Positions 16,632 to 26,215 of a DNA stretch of 64,000 nucleotides are shown here, one piece after another. A program made the translations under genes and the position numbers. Where the stretch lies: the NCBI GenBank assembly GCA_964588995.1, contig CAZPQM010000008.1, forward strand, positions 1 through 64,000, in the 5' to 3' direction. Source of the stretch: CAZPQM01 sp964588995. GTDB taxonomy: Bacteria > Pseudomonadota > Alphaproteobacteria > Rickettsiales > UBA8987. The notes below the pieces were generated by a model that saw nothing but the letters and a program-made list of their open reading frames with translations, did no database searches and was not told where the DNA came from. Within the stretch, counting starts at the first letter, position 1. Every line of letters begins with the position of its first letter.

Positions 16632-18026
16632 TTATTTCAAAACAGTCAGCTCACTCTCGTTACTGATGGTCAACACATTGCCCGAAGCCACTACGGGCGG
16701 CAGATAGACCGGGCCTTCAATACCTATTTCCGCTTCGATAGTTCCGTTTTCGGGGTCCAGCTGGAGCAGCCTGCCATGCGAGCCGGTAACCAGCAAATGC
16801 CCGCCCGCCAGCACAGGGCCATGCCAGCTGACTTTTTCGCCGCTGGGCTCCGCCTCTTCCTTGCCCCAGCTGAAGCGGGCACCTTCACGCTGCGGCAGTT
16901 GCGTGATCCACTTGATACGCCCGTCCAGCGTATGAAGAGCAACCAGCTCATTGGTTGTTGTTAAAATAAAGAGGAAGTCGTCTGCTGCCCACGGCGTCTG
17001 CACGCTGGATAGCTCCTGCTGCCAGCGCTTGCGCCCCGTGTCGAGGTTATAGGCCGTCAGCACGCCATCATGACTTACTACATACACCGAACCATCATAG
17101 ACGCGCGGCGTCGCATCAATGTCATTAATCGCAACCTGTGAAATATGATAGGCAGAGCGGTTCATCAGCATATCCTGCCAGCGCGGTTGGCCTGTATCCT
17201 TCTCAAGAGCATAAAACTCACCGGAGGAATATGGCACGAGCACGAGTTGATCGGTCACGACCGGGTGGGGCGCACCGAATATACTGGTGGTTACTTTAAA
17301 GCCCTCATGTAACCACCTTGTTTCGCCCGATGTACTATCCAACGCATAGAGCCGGTTTTCCGAGGTCACGAGGTAAACGGTTTCGTTATCGTACACCGGG
17401 GCGCTACGGATGGGTATGGAAAGTTCACGCCGCCAGATTTCTTCTCCGGTTTTCGCATCCAGAGCATGCACGCGGCCATGATAGGTAGTAATAAACAGCT
17501 TACCATCTGCATATAATGTGTTGCCTCCAAGAAAACGCTTCTCTACCTTGCTGTCAAATTCAAACCCTAGACCGAGAATATCGCGCTGCATTTTGCCGGT
17601 TTCAAGCTCGCGTTCCCAAAGGACGTCATCCGGATCCTCAAGCGAGCGGGCGCTTAGCAGCCCCTCCCCGTCCAGATAATATATGATCCTGTCATGCACA
17701 ACCGGAACGGAGGTAATACGTATGCCCCGATCAGGCGCATCACCCATATCTTTGGAATCCAGAACTTGCAAACTGTCACCTGCAGCCAGATGCTCCGCCG
17801 GGAAGGCGTGTTGCTGTGGCCAGGATATATTCAGCTTCGGGGCAGGTAAATCAAATTTCAGCCCTTGCTGATTGGGGTCTGCAATTAAACTACTCCGGTG
17901 CGTAAGCACGGAAATACGGGTGCCGGGTACTGGAGGCTCCTCACTTTCGCCTACCCAGTCCGGCAGGGAACAGGCGGAAAGCAGCATGGACGTAAGGACG
18001 AGAGGTAAAAGCGCTTTACTCCGCAT
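16632..18026 (-). CDS. bamB: BamB-like outer-membrane assembly lipoprotein
   Basis: This is a PQQ-type eight-bladed beta-propeller lipoprotein, the BamB component of the outer-membrane protein assembly machine, acting at the periplasmic face of the outer membrane. A signal peptide ends in a lipobox (MLLSAC), and repeated propeller blades follow (for example AKTGEEIWRRELS, DSTSGETRWL, NLDTGRKRWQQEL, DGRIKWITQLP). I used the ATG at 18024-18026, which gives a compact signal peptide; an ATG nine codons upstream (18053) is in frame. Its start overlaps the end of the YfgM-like gene by 11 bases, the usual yfgM-bamB order. Confidence 0.85.
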   Translation of the reverse strand: MRSKALLPLVLTSMLLSACSLPDWVGESEEPPVPGTRISVLTHRSSLIADPNQQGLKFDLPAPKLNISWPQQHAFPAEHLAAGDSLQVLDSKDMGDAPDRGIRITSVPVVHDRIIYYLDGEGLLSARSLEDPDDVLWERELETGKMQRDILGLGFEFDSKVEKRFLGGNTLYADGKLFITTYHGRVHALDAKTGEEIWRRELSIPIRSAPVYDNETVYLVTSENRLYALDSTSGETRWLHEGFKVTTSIFGAPHPVVTDQLVLVPYSSGEFYALEKDTGQPRWQDMLMNRSAYHISQVAINDIDATPRVYDGSVYVVSHDGVLTAYNLDTGRKRWQQELSSVQTPWAADDFLFILTTTNELVALHTLDGRIKWITQLPQREGARFSWGKEEAEPSGEKVSWHGPVLAGGHLLVTGSHGRLLQLDPENGTIEAEIGIEGPVYLPPVVASGNVLTISNESELTVLK

Positions 18027-18810
18027 CCGCACTGTCTTCCGCTTGGGTTGCATCCGTCGCCTGCGGTAGATCGCGCTTGAGCAGGCTCACTACTTTCGTC
18101 GTCCGCTCAAACATGGCTTCGGGGATGTTCGTATCGCGTACGAGCTGATTGAATAGCTCCAGCGCTTTCTCATCGTTACCTTGAGACAACGCCCGGTAAG
18201 CACGCATTTCCATCGCGCTGTAGCGCCATGCATTATCTTCTGAAGACAGACTCGCAAGCCGCTGATCAATCTCCTGATCCAGCGAGCCATCCTCGTTCGG
18301 CATCTCAATCATCAGGCTGACGGCTTGCAACTGGGCATAATCACGGATCGCCTTATCGGTGCTGCTATCGGCCACCACCGCATCGTAGGCTTTTACGGCT
18401 TCTTCCTGCTTGCCTGCCTGCGCCAGCAGGCCTGCATGGCGAATCCCGGCAAGCTCGGCATAGCCCTCCAGCCCGCTGCGGGAAATGGCTTCAAACTCAT
18501 CAGCAGCACTTAAAAGCTTTTCTTCCTTATTCAGTTCAGTTGCAACGTTCGGATCACCTGCCGCGGTTTCAACCTGCCCCAGCGATTCAGGCGCGAGCTC
18601 CGCTTCCTTCTGCGTTTCGCTCGCGGCGAGAAACTCACGCGAAGCCTGATGCCGTTCCTGCTTGGCCGATTCCATATAGTAGGTATATAAGCCCGTGCCT
18701 AACAGCAAGGCGAGTGTTACGCCGATGACATACACTCCGTAGGTCGTAAACAGCTTTTGATAGCGCTCGCGGCGCATATCCTCTTTGACTTCATCCAGTA
18801 AATCGACCAT
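18016..18810 (-). CDS. YfgM-like TPR membrane protein
   Basis: The 264-residue protein has a short cytoplasmic N-terminus, one membrane helix (about 26-46, VYVIGVTLALLLGTGLYTYY) and a periplasmic helical domain with tetratricopeptide-like repeats (about 95-245, for example YAELAGIRHAGLLAQAGKQEEAVKAYDAV). This is the layout of YfgM, an ancillary factor of the Sec translocon and periplasmic chaperones. GGAGAG 6 bases ahead of the ATG supports the start. It is co-transcribed with bamB and divergent from malate synthase. Confidence 0.8.
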   Translation of the reverse strand: MVDLLDEVKEDMRRERYQKLFTTYGVYVIGVTLALLLGTGLYTYYMESAKQERHQASREFLAASETQKEAELAPESLGQVETAAGDPNVATELNKEEKLLSAADEFEAISRSGLEGYAELAGIRHAGLLAQAGKQEEAVKAYDAVVADSSTDKAIRDYAQLQAVSLMIEMPNEDGSLDQEIDQRLASLSSEDNAWRYSAMEMRAYRALSQGNDEKALELFNQLVRDTNIPEAMFERTTKVVSLLKRDLPQATDATQAEDSADAE

Positions 18811-18898
18811 GCATCTCTCCGTTTGCTATGCGGTGTGTCTTCTACTACTATGCTTGTAACGAGATTGCGAATAAAATCAAGCCCAAGGAGTCCAGCAT

Positions 18899-20530
18899 AT
18901 GACATTAGAACAGACCCTTTCCGCCCATAAAGCCGCCATTCATGCGCCCCTGAAAGCAGGGTATGAAACCATTCTCACGCCGGAAGCAATGGAATTTATT
19001 GTCGATCTGCAGGAACGTTTTGGGGATCAGGTCGACACGCTACTGGCCGCACGCGAAGAACGTATGCAGGATATTCGCGGCGGCATTACCCTTGATTTTT
19101 TGCCCGAAACTAAAGAAATTCGTGATGCCGACTGGACGGTCGCGCCCATCCCCAAGGATTTGCAGGACCGCCGCGTGGAAATCACCGGACCGGTCGACCG
19201 TAAAATGATTATTAATGCGCTCAACTCCGGTGCCAAAGTGTTTATGGCAGACTTTGAGGACTCGCTTTCCCCCACCTGGGAGCGGATTATTGAAGGCCAG
19301 ATCAATCTTTATGACGCCGTGCGCGGTACCATCACTTTCACCAGCCCGGAAGGTAAGGAATATGCCCTTAAAGGTGCGTATCCTTCAGCGGAGGTAGCCA
19401 TCCTGAAAATCAGGCCACGCGGCTGGCATCTGCAGGAAAAACATATCACCGTGAACGGAAAGCCGATGACCGGTGCGTTGCTCGATTTCGGGCTGTATTT
19501 CTTCCACAACGCCAGAAAGCTGATTGAACTTGGCACCGCCCCCTATTTCTACCTGCCGAAGCTGGAGCATTATAAAGAAGCAGAGCTATGGAACGATATT
19601 TTCGTTTATGCGCAGGAGCAATTCGGCATCCCGGTCGGCACCATCAAAGCAACCGTACTGATTGAAACCATCACCGCCGCCTTTCAGATGGATGAAATTC
19701 TCTACGCGTTAAAAGATCATATCGTCGGCCAGAATGCAGGGCGCTGGGATTACATCTTTTCCTACATCAAATGCCACGCACATGATGAAGGTTTCATCTG
19801 CCCCGACCGCGGTCAGGTCACTATGACCCAGCCCTTCCTGCGCCATTATTCGCTGCTGCTGATCCAAACCTGCCATAAGCGCGGCGCGTTTGCCATGGGC
19901 GGGATGAGCGCGTTTATCCCGATCAAAGGCGATGAGGCTGCGAACGAAGCGGCGATCGAACAGGTGCGTAAAGATAAAACCCGCGAAGCAACCGACGGGC
20001 ATGATGGTACGTGGGTCGCGCATCCGGGGTTGATTCCCATTGCAAAGGGCTGTTTTGATGAACATATGCCGGAGCCGAACCAAACCGACAAGCAGCTGGA
20101 TATTGAATTAAGTGCTGCAGAACTGTTGGAGCAACCGACCGGCACCATTACCGAAGGCGGTATTCGCAATAATGTCGCGGTTTGCTTGCGCTATATGGCA
20201 GAATGGCTCAAAGGCAATGGCTGCGTGCCGATTTTTAACCTGATGGAAGATGCCGCCACGGCGGAAATTGCCCGCACCCAACTCTGGCAATGGCTGCATC
20301 ATGAATGCCATCTGGGGGACGTTCCGCAGGAAGGCGATGGCGAGACGATTACCAACGCCATAATCGAACAGCACATTGTTGAGGAGATGGAGGGTTTGAA
20401 GACCGATTTGGGAGAGCCCGCATTCAAGGCGGCGAAGTACCCCGAAGCAGCAGACCTCCTCCGCGAATTAGTATATAGCGATACGCTGGATAAGTTTTTG
20501 ACGCTAGGCGCTTACGATCAAATCGCTTAG
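18899..20530 (+). CDS. aceB: Malate synthase A
   Basis: This enzyme condenses glyoxylate with acetyl-CoA to malate in the glyoxylate shunt, allowing growth on acetate or fatty acids. The 543-residue length fits isoform A rather than the ~720-residue G form. Visible blocks are MADFEDSLSPTWERI, ILKIRPRGWHLQEKH, IKATVLIETITAAFQMDEI, GRWDYIFSYIKCH, GGMSAFIPIK and GTWVAHPGLIP, plus the C-terminal NLMEDAATAEIAR that holds the catalytic Asp. AAGGAG sits 9 bases ahead of the ATG. Isocitrate lyase is not in this window. Confidence 0.95.
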   Translation: MTLEQTLSAHKAAIHAPLKAGYETILTPEAMEFIVDLQERFGDQVDTLLAAREERMQDIRGGITLDFLPETKEIRDADWTVAPIPKDLQDRRVEITGPVDRKMIINALNSGAKVFMADFEDSLSPTWERIIEGQINLYDAVRGTITFTSPEGKEYALKGAYPSAEVAILKIRPRGWHLQEKHITVNGKPMTGALLDFGLYFFHNARKLIELGTAPYFYLPKLEHYKEAELWNDIFVYAQEQFGIPVGTIKATVLIETITAAFQMDEILYALKDHIVGQNAGRWDYIFSYIKCHAHDEGFICPDRGQVTMTQPFLRHYSLLLIQTCHKRGAFAMGGMSAFIPIKGDEAANEAAIEQVRKDKTREATDGHDGTWVAHPGLIPIAKGCFDEHMPEPNQTDKQLDIELSAAELLEQPTGTITEGGIRNNVAVCLRYMAEWLKGNGCVPIFNLMEDAATAEIARTQLWQWLHHECHLGDVPQEGDGETITNAIIEQHIVEEMEGLKTDLGEPAFKAAKYPEAADLLRELVYSDTLDKFLTLGAYDQIA

Positions 20531-20573
20531 CACTTATCCGTACTTATAACCGCAGCTTAAGGTAAGCGCCTTC

Positions 20574-22988
20574 TTAGTGCGCGACGATAGCGTCTTCCTC
20601 CCGCCGAGTTGTAGGCCCTTCGAAAATGGCGGCCAAGTCAGCAGCGGCTTCCTCCTGCGAAATAGGCACGAGCTTATCGGTCAGCGCATGTTCCAGCACT
20701 TCGGCGACGGTGCTAACCGGAACGATTTCCAGCCCTTCTTTTACATTATCCGGAATTTCCTTCAGGTCTTTGACGTTCTTCTCCGGAATCAGTACCTTTT
20801 TAATTTCACTGCGGAGTGCGGCGAGCAGCTTCTCTTTTAAGCCACCAATCGGCATCACCATACCGCGCAAGCTAATCTCGCCAGTCATCGCAACTTCCTT
20901 ATCGACAGGAATGTCTGTCAGCGCAGAGACGATACTCGTGCAAATCGCCGCGCCGGCGGACGGCCCATCCTTCGGTGTTGCGCCTTCCGGCACGTGAATA
21001 TGCATGTCATACTTCCAGAATTTATCTGCTTTAACCCCGAAATCATACGAGCGTGAGCGCACGTAGCTCCATGCCGCCTGCGCTGACTCCTGCATGACAT
21101 CACCCAGCTTACCGGTCAGCGTTATGCGGCCCTTACCGCCGGGGATCAACACCGCCTCTATCGGCAGCAGGTCGCCCCCTACTTCTGTATAGGCAAGACC
21201 ATTCGTCACACCGATATGATCGTCCTTGTCTTTCTTCGTATGCTCAAAACGGATCACACCGGAATAATCCTTCACGTTTTTCACCGTGATTTCGACCGTT
21301 TCCTTCTCTCCTTTGAGGATTTCCTTCACCGCTTTCCTGCACAGCTTGGCAAGCTCACGCTCCAGATTCCGTACACCGGACTCGCGCGTGTAATGGTTAA
21401 TCAAATAACGGATCGCCCCATCGGTGATTGAAAACTCGCCTTCCTCTAATCCATGCTTATCAATCTGCTTTTGAATCAGATGATTTTTCGCAATTTCGAC
21501 CTTCTCATCCTCGGTATAGCCTGAGAGGCGAATAATTTCCATCCGGTCTTTAAGTGGCCCGGGCATGTTCATCGTATTCGCTGTCGTGATAAACATCACA
21601 TCCGAGAGGTCATAATCGACTTCCAGATAATGATCGTTAAATTCCTGATTCTGCTCGGGATCAAGCACTTCCAGCAAGGCAGATGCGGGGTCACCGCGGA
21701 AGTCGAGCCCCATCTTATCAATCTCATCCAGCAGGAAGAGCGGGTTTGAACTTTTCGCCTTTTTCATATGCTGAATAATCTTACCGGGCATCGAACCGAT
21801 GTAGGTACGGCGGTGCCCTCGAATTTCCGATTCATCGCGCACTCCGCCCAGCGCCATCCGCACATAATTACGCCCTGTCGCACGCGCAATCGATTTCGCG
21901 AGCGAGGTCTTCCCAACTCCCGGAGGTCCTACGAGGCATAATATCTGCCCGGTCAATTCATTCTTACGTTGTTGCACTGCGAGATATTCTATAATTCGCT
22001 CTTTGACTTTCTCCAGCCCTGCATGGTCTTCGTCGAGCACTTTTTCCGCTTCTTCAATATCCTGGGTAAGCTTAGTACGCTTTTTCCAAGGAATATCCAG
22101 CATCCAGTCGAGGTAATTACGGACTACCGTCGCCTCTGCGGACATCGGGCTCATATGGCGCAGCTTCTTCAGCTCCGCCTTACATTTATCACGTGCTTCT
22201 TTGGTCAGCTTGGTTTTCTCTATCCGGCTTTCATACTCAGACAGTTCATCTTTCGCATCCTCATCACCGAGTTCTTTCTGAATCGCCTTCATTTGCTCGT
22301 TGAGGTAATATTCCTTCTGCGTTTTTTCCATCTGACCGCGCACACGGGAACGAATCTTTTTCTCAGTCGTTAAAACACTGACCTCACGCTCTATATAGGT
22401 AAACACTTTCTCCAGCCGTTCGGATACGCTTTCATATTCGAGCAATTCCTGCTTTTCCTGAATACGCAGCCCCAGATGCGAGGCAATCGTATCGGCGAGC
22501 TTGCCAGAATCCGTAATCTGCTTGACCGTATCGATCAGCTCCGACGGAATCTTTTTGTTGAGCTTCACATATTGCTCAAATGCGTTCGTTGCCGAACGGC
22601 TAAGAGCTTCAATATCCTGCGGATTGTCATAGACGCTTTCCACTTTGGTGGCATCGGCTTCGATAAACTCCTTATTGTCCACGAAATGGTTCACCTGCAT
22701 CCGGTGCAGGCCTTCGACCAGCACTTTGACAGTTCCATCTGGCAGACGCAAAAGTTGCACAATCGAGGCATAGACTCCCATCTCGTAAATATCGTCCGTA
22801 GACGGGTTGTCATTGCTCGCATCTTTCTGGGTGACCAGCAGCAGCCGTGAATCTTTCTTGATAACATTTTCCAGCGCATTGATCGAACGCTCACGCCCAA
22901 CAAAGAGGGGTACGATCATGCCGGGAAAGACGACAATATCACGCAGTGGTAAAACAGGAATTAATTCATTTTTGGATGTACTGAACAT
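20574..22988 (-). CDS. lon: ATP-dependent protease Lon
   Basis: Lon is the cytoplasmic AAA+ serine protease that degrades misfolded and regulatory proteins. The 804 residues comprise the N-terminal LAN substrate domain (starting LIPVLPLRDIVVFPG), a coiled-coil linker, the AAA+ module with Walker A GPPGVGKTS, Walker B FLLDEIDKMG and an arginine-containing C-domain, and the protease domain with catalytic Ser in DGPSAGAA and Lys in IGGLKEKLLAA. Length and order are standard. GAGGTAGC ahead of the ATG is a plausible ribosome-binding site. It is the last gene of the tig-clpP-clpX-FNT-lon run on this strand. Confidence 0.98.
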   Translation of the reverse strand: MFSTSKNELIPVLPLRDIVVFPGMIVPLFVGRERSINALENVIKKDSRLLLVTQKDASNDNPSTDDIYEMGVYASIVQLLRLPDGTVKVLVEGLHRMQVNHFVDNKEFIEADATKVESVYDNPQDIEALSRSATNAFEQYVKLNKKIPSELIDTVKQITDSGKLADTIASHLGLRIQEKQELLEYESVSERLEKVFTYIEREVSVLTTEKKIRSRVRGQMEKTQKEYYLNEQMKAIQKELGDEDAKDELSEYESRIEKTKLTKEARDKCKAELKKLRHMSPMSAEATVVRNYLDWMLDIPWKKRTKLTQDIEEAEKVLDEDHAGLEKVKERIIEYLAVQQRKNELTGQILCLVGPPGVGKTSLAKSIARATGRNYVRMALGGVRDESEIRGHRRTYIGSMPGKIIQHMKKAKSSNPLFLLDEIDKMGLDFRGDPASALLEVLDPEQNQEFNDHYLEVDYDLSDVMFITTANTMNMPGPLKDRMEIIRLSGYTEDEKVEIAKNHLIQKQIDKHGLEEGEFSITDGAIRYLINHYTRESGVRNLERELAKLCRKAVKEILKGEKETVEITVKNVKDYSGVIRFEHTKKDKDDHIGVTNGLAYTEVGGDLLPIEAVLIPGGKGRITLTGKLGDVMQESAQAAWSYVRSRSYDFGVKADKFWKYDMHIHVPEGATPKDGPSAGAAICTSIVSALTDIPVDKEVAMTGEISLRGMVMPIGGLKEKLLAALRSEIKKVLIPEKNVKDLKEIPDNVKEGLEIVPVSTVAEVLEHALTDKLVPISQEEAAADLAAIFEGPTTRREEDAIVAH

Positions 22989-23073
22989 AAAAAGCTACCT
23001 CACTATCCCTCCTAATATAAGGCACTAGCGGATGGATATCAAGGCGGGGAGATACTACTGCGCTTGCTAACGC

Positions 23074-23877
23074 TTACAGCTCTTTGCGCACCTGACTGTA
23101 AGCGAGGAGGGTGAACAGCGCCGTACCACCCAGAACATTCCCGGCGAGGGTCGGTAATATGGTGTCAGCCACCGCATCGAGCAAGGATATATCGCCGAGG
23201 AGCATGACAATAAACACTTCTCCCGACCCGGCGATCACATGCGTTGAGCCTGTCAAAGCGATAAAGTAGGTGATGCTAGTGATCAGGAAGAAGGCACTTT
23301 CCCGTGCGCTTGGTAGCATCCAGACCAACGCTGCAACCAGAAAACCAGCCGGCACACCTTGTGTAAAGAACTGGAGGCCGTTCCGGTCCACATAATCATA
23401 CGAGACATCAATAATGCCTTCCATCACATTATCAGGGAAAATTTGCAGGTGAATCGTCGCAAAAGCCGCAATAAAAACCCCTATCATATTTGCGACGAAG
23501 ACAATCGACCAAAGACGCATCAGTGAATTAAACGTTTTACTATTCTTCTGATGCAAAAGTGGAATCACCGCCGTAATCGTATTTTCCGTGAACAGCTGAA
23601 GCCGCCCGAGGACTACGACCAGAAAGCCAAGCGTATAGCCAATGCAGACAATAGCTTTCTGTTCGATGCCTACCTGCGCTGCAAGCGCCCCGCTCCCGAT
23701 GACCGAGAGGAAAATCGCAATCCCTGCAGCCATACCCGACCACCACAGCGATTGTGCCGGCCGCGACAGTTCGTCCTCACCTTCAAATTTAATTGCGGTA
23801 TAAACGACCGGTACGCTATGGCGGGTAATTTCTTCCGCCGCTTCCGTAACCAGCTTATCGATTTTTTTCTGTTCCAT
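23074..23877 (-). CDS. Formate/nitrite transporter family channel
   Basis: The 267-residue protein has six membrane helices and FNT-fold features, with a cytoplasmic N-terminal helix and re-entrant segments. The motif GSTHVIAGS, carrying the central pore His, resembles the YfdC branch rather than FocA or NirC. FNT proteins conduct small monovalent anions such as formate, nitrite or hydrosulfide; the anion here cannot be assigned. It is inserted between clpX and lon on the same strand, an unusual neighbour for proteolysis genes. Confidence 0.82.
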   Translation of the reverse strand: MEQKKIDKLVTEAAEEITRHSVPVVYTAIKFEGEDELSRPAQSLWWSGMAAGIAIFLSVIGSGALAAQVGIEQKAIVCIGYTLGFLVVVLGRLQLFTENTITAVIPLLHQKNSKTFNSLMRLWSIVFVANMIGVFIAAFATIHLQIFPDNVMEGIIDVSYDYVDRNGLQFFTQGVPAGFLVAALVWMLPSARESAFFLITSITYFIALTGSTHVIAGSGEVFIVMLLGDISLLDAVADTILPTLAGNVLGGTALFTLLAYSQVRKEL

Positions 23878-23941
23878 GCAGCGTTTATAGAGAAGAAACG
23901 CTCGTGCGGGTAGTGTTATCTAACACATTGACCAGGCTGGA

Positions 23942-25240
23942 TTACGATTTTTTGCTACCTGTCTTTTTGCCGTTGCTTTTTTTCTCTTTCGCATAGGACA
24001 TCATCGGCTTATGGCCTTCCGTGACCATCTTATCGGTAATAGTTACGCTCTCAAGCCCTTCTTCCTGCGGGATGTCGTACATAAGATCCATCAGGATAGA
24101 CTCCAGAATCGCACGCAAGCCCCGCGCACCGGTTTTACGCTCAATGGCTTTTTGGGCAATGGCACGGAGCGCATTATCGCTGAATTTCAGCTCTACCCCT
24201 TCCATTTCGAACAGTTTTTGGTACTGCTTGACGAGCGCATTCTTCGGTTCGGTCAGAATCTGCACCAGCGCGTCTTCATCCAGATCTTCGAGCGTTGCAA
24301 CGACCGGTACCCGACCAACAAATTCAGGAATCAGACCGTACTTCACCAGATCATCCGGTTCGAGTTTTTTCAGCGTCTGTCCGACTTTCAGATCGTCTTT
24401 GCTTTTCACGTCCGAGCCAAAACCCATGGCTGAGCCGCGCTCGCGCCGGGCAATGACCTGCTCCAGACCGGAAAACGCACCACCGCAGATAAAGAGGATA
24501 CCTGCCGTATCGACCTGCAAAAATTCCTGCTGCGGATGTTTGCGCCCACCTTGCGGCGGAACGGAAGCGACCGTGCCTTCCATAATTTTTAGCAAGGCCT
24601 GCTGCACACCTTCACCAGACACATCGCGCGTAATTGAAGGGTTCTCCGCTTTGCGGGAAATCTTATCGACCTCGTCGATATAGACGATACCGCGCTGTGC
24701 GCGTTCCACGTTATAATCCGCAGCCTGTAATAAACGCAGGATGATATTTTCCACGTCCTCACCCACATAGCCCGCCTCGGTCAGGGTAGTCGCATCGGCC
24801 ATGGTAAACGGCACATCGATAATACGTGCGAGGGTTTGTGCCAACAGCGTCTTACCGCACCCTGTCGGGCCGATCAGCATGATGTTAGATTTCGCAATCT
24901 CCGGGTCGTTGCTTTTCTCCATATGCTCGACACGTTTATAATGGTTATGTACCGCCACTGCGAGCACGCGTTTGGCACGCTCCTGCCCAATTACATAATC
25001 ATTCAGCACATCATAAATTGTCTGCGGTTTAGGTACACCGGCTTCTCCATCAATGGAGAGTGCCGACTTGCTGTCTTCACGGATAATGTCAAGACACAGC
25101 TCCACACATTCATTGCAGATAAAGACCGTAGGTCCGGCGATCAGCTTTCGCACTTCGTGCTGGCTCTTACCGCAGAAAGAGCAATAAAGCGTATTATCTG
25201 AAGAGTCGTCCGTGTTGCTGTTATCTTTATCGTCTGCCAT
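23942..25240 (-). CDS. clpX: ClpX ATPase subunit
   Basis: ClpX is the AAA+ unfoldase that feeds tagged substrates into ClpP. The 432 residues have an N-terminal C4 zinc domain (CSFCGK...CNECVELC, about 20-46), Walker [13 protein letters not shown] (about 117), the pore loop [10 protein letters not shown], Walker [10 protein letters not shown], sensor and Arg-finger segments, and a Lys-rich tail. The IGF-type ClpP-docking loop appears to be in the segment around [11 protein letters not shown]. It lies about 115 bp downstream of clpP, in the conserved tig-clpP-clpX order. Confidence 0.98.
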   Translation of the reverse strand: MADDKDNSNTDDSSDNTLYCSFCGKSQHEVRKLIAGPTVFICNECVELCLDIIREDSKSALSIDGEAGVPKPQTIYDVLNDYVIGQERAKRVLAVAVHNHYKRVEHMEKSNDPEIAKSNIMLIGPTGCGKTLLAQTLARIIDVPFTMADATTLTEAGYVGEDVENIILRLLQAADYNVERAQRGIVYIDEVDKISRKAENPSITRDVSGEGVQQALLKIMEGTVASVPPQGGRKHPQQEFLQVDTAGILFICGGAFSGLEQVIARRERGSAMGFGSDVKSKDDLKVGQTLKKLEPDDLVKYGLIPEFVGRVPVVATLEDLDEDALVQILTEPKNALVKQYQKLFEMEGVELKFSDNALRAIAQKAIERKTGARGLRAILESILMDLMYDIPQEEGLESVTITDKMVTEGHKPMMSYAKEKKSNGKKTGSKKS

Positions 25241-25356
25241 ATCGTACCTCTTTCTATCGTCATTGCCCGCATTATAAAATATTTACCGGGCCATCCATTC
25301 CATATACCTAGATTACCCCATAATGTGCTTTCAAACATTCGGGTAATGACGCATTT

Positions 25357-26004
25357 TTATTTATTATCCTCATCCTCATTTTCCGGGCGGCGCTCGACCA
25401 CTTCATCCACGAGGCCGAATTTTTTTGCTTCTTCCGCGCTCATGAAATTGTCACGTTCCATACTGCGCTCGATAGTGGCCAGCTTCTGCCCCGTATGATC
25501 GACATAAATCTGGTTCAGGCGTTTTTTCAGTTTGATAATCTCATTCGTATGGATTTCAATGTCGGTTGCCTGCCCCTGATAGCCACCGGAAGGCTGGTGA
25601 ATCATGATACGCGAATTCGGCAGGGCAAAGCGTTTACCCTTCGCACCGGCGGTCAATAAAAGTGATCCCATCGAACAAGCCTGCCCCATGCAGAGCGTAT
25701 TCACATCCGGCTTGATGTACTGCATCGTATCATATATCGCGAGCCCGGACGTCACGACGCCACCCGGCGAATTGATATAAAAGAAAATATCCTTATCCGG
25801 GTTTTCCGATTCCAAAAAGAGGAGCTGTGCGCAAATCAGTGAAGCGGAATGATCCTCGACGCCGCCATTTAAGAAAATAATCCGCTCGCGCAAGAGCCGT
25901 GAGAAAATATCAAATGACCGCTCCCCTCGTGCTGATTGTTCAATCACCACCGGGACCAGATTACTCATATGTTCTTCAAATTTACCCATGACCGGATGCA
26001 CCAT
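25357..26004 (-). CDS. clpP: ClpP protease subunit
   Basis: This is the serine peptidase that forms the double heptameric chamber of ClpXP. The 215 residues include the catalytic Ser at about 111 ([10 protein letters not shown]), His at about 136 ([10 protein letters not shown]) and an Asp in IYVDHTGQ. The GQACS block has Cys where the family usually has Ala. AGGGG ahead of the ATG at 26002-26004 supports that start; an internal ATG at residue 13 would also give a normal ClpP. The C-terminus is acidic ([12 protein letters not shown]). Confidence 0.97.
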   Translation of the reverse strand: MVHPVMGKFEEHMSNLVPVVIEQSARGERSFDIFSRLLRERIIFLNGGVEDHSASLICAQLLFLESENPDKDIFFYINSPGGVVTSGLAIYDTMQYIKPDVNTLCMGQACSMGSLLLTAGAKGKRFALPNSRIMIHQPSGGYQGQATDIEIHTNEIIKLKKRLNQIYVDHTGQKLATIERSMERDNFMSAEEAKKFGLVDEVVERRPENEDEDNK

Positions 26005-26118
26005 ATTGTTACCCCTTTACCATATTATTCGCACTCATGCGTCCAATGTTTCATCTATATACGATTAGTTCAAGCATAGTAGAGCGATTTTCGCAAGTCA
26101 CTCTAAAAAACCATGATA

Positions 26119-26200
26119 GTCATCCCGCGGCCTGACGGCGGGAGCCATAGTTCCGTCTGATGCTTTTCGAGAAACAGATCCCGCGGTCAAGCCGCGGGAT
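26119..26200. repeat. Two-hairpin palindromic repeat between tig and clpP
   Basis: Two related palindromic arms lie in tandem. TCATCCCGCGGCCTGACGG near 26123-26141 forms an imperfect CCCGC/GCGGG hairpin. ATCCCGCGG (26178-26186) pairs perfectly with CCGCGGGAT (26192-26200) around a 5-nt loop. The unit recurs in style with dispersed GTCATCCCGCGG repeats known from many bacteria. It may attenuate or stabilise mRNA between tig and clpP. Confidence 0.65.
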
Positions 26201-26215
26201 AACATAGAAATCGGG

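Noticed and set aside
18811..18898. Promoter boxes between the YfgM-like gene and malate synthase
   Set aside because: No -35/-10 pair with acceptable spacing could be found on either strand, although promoters must be near.
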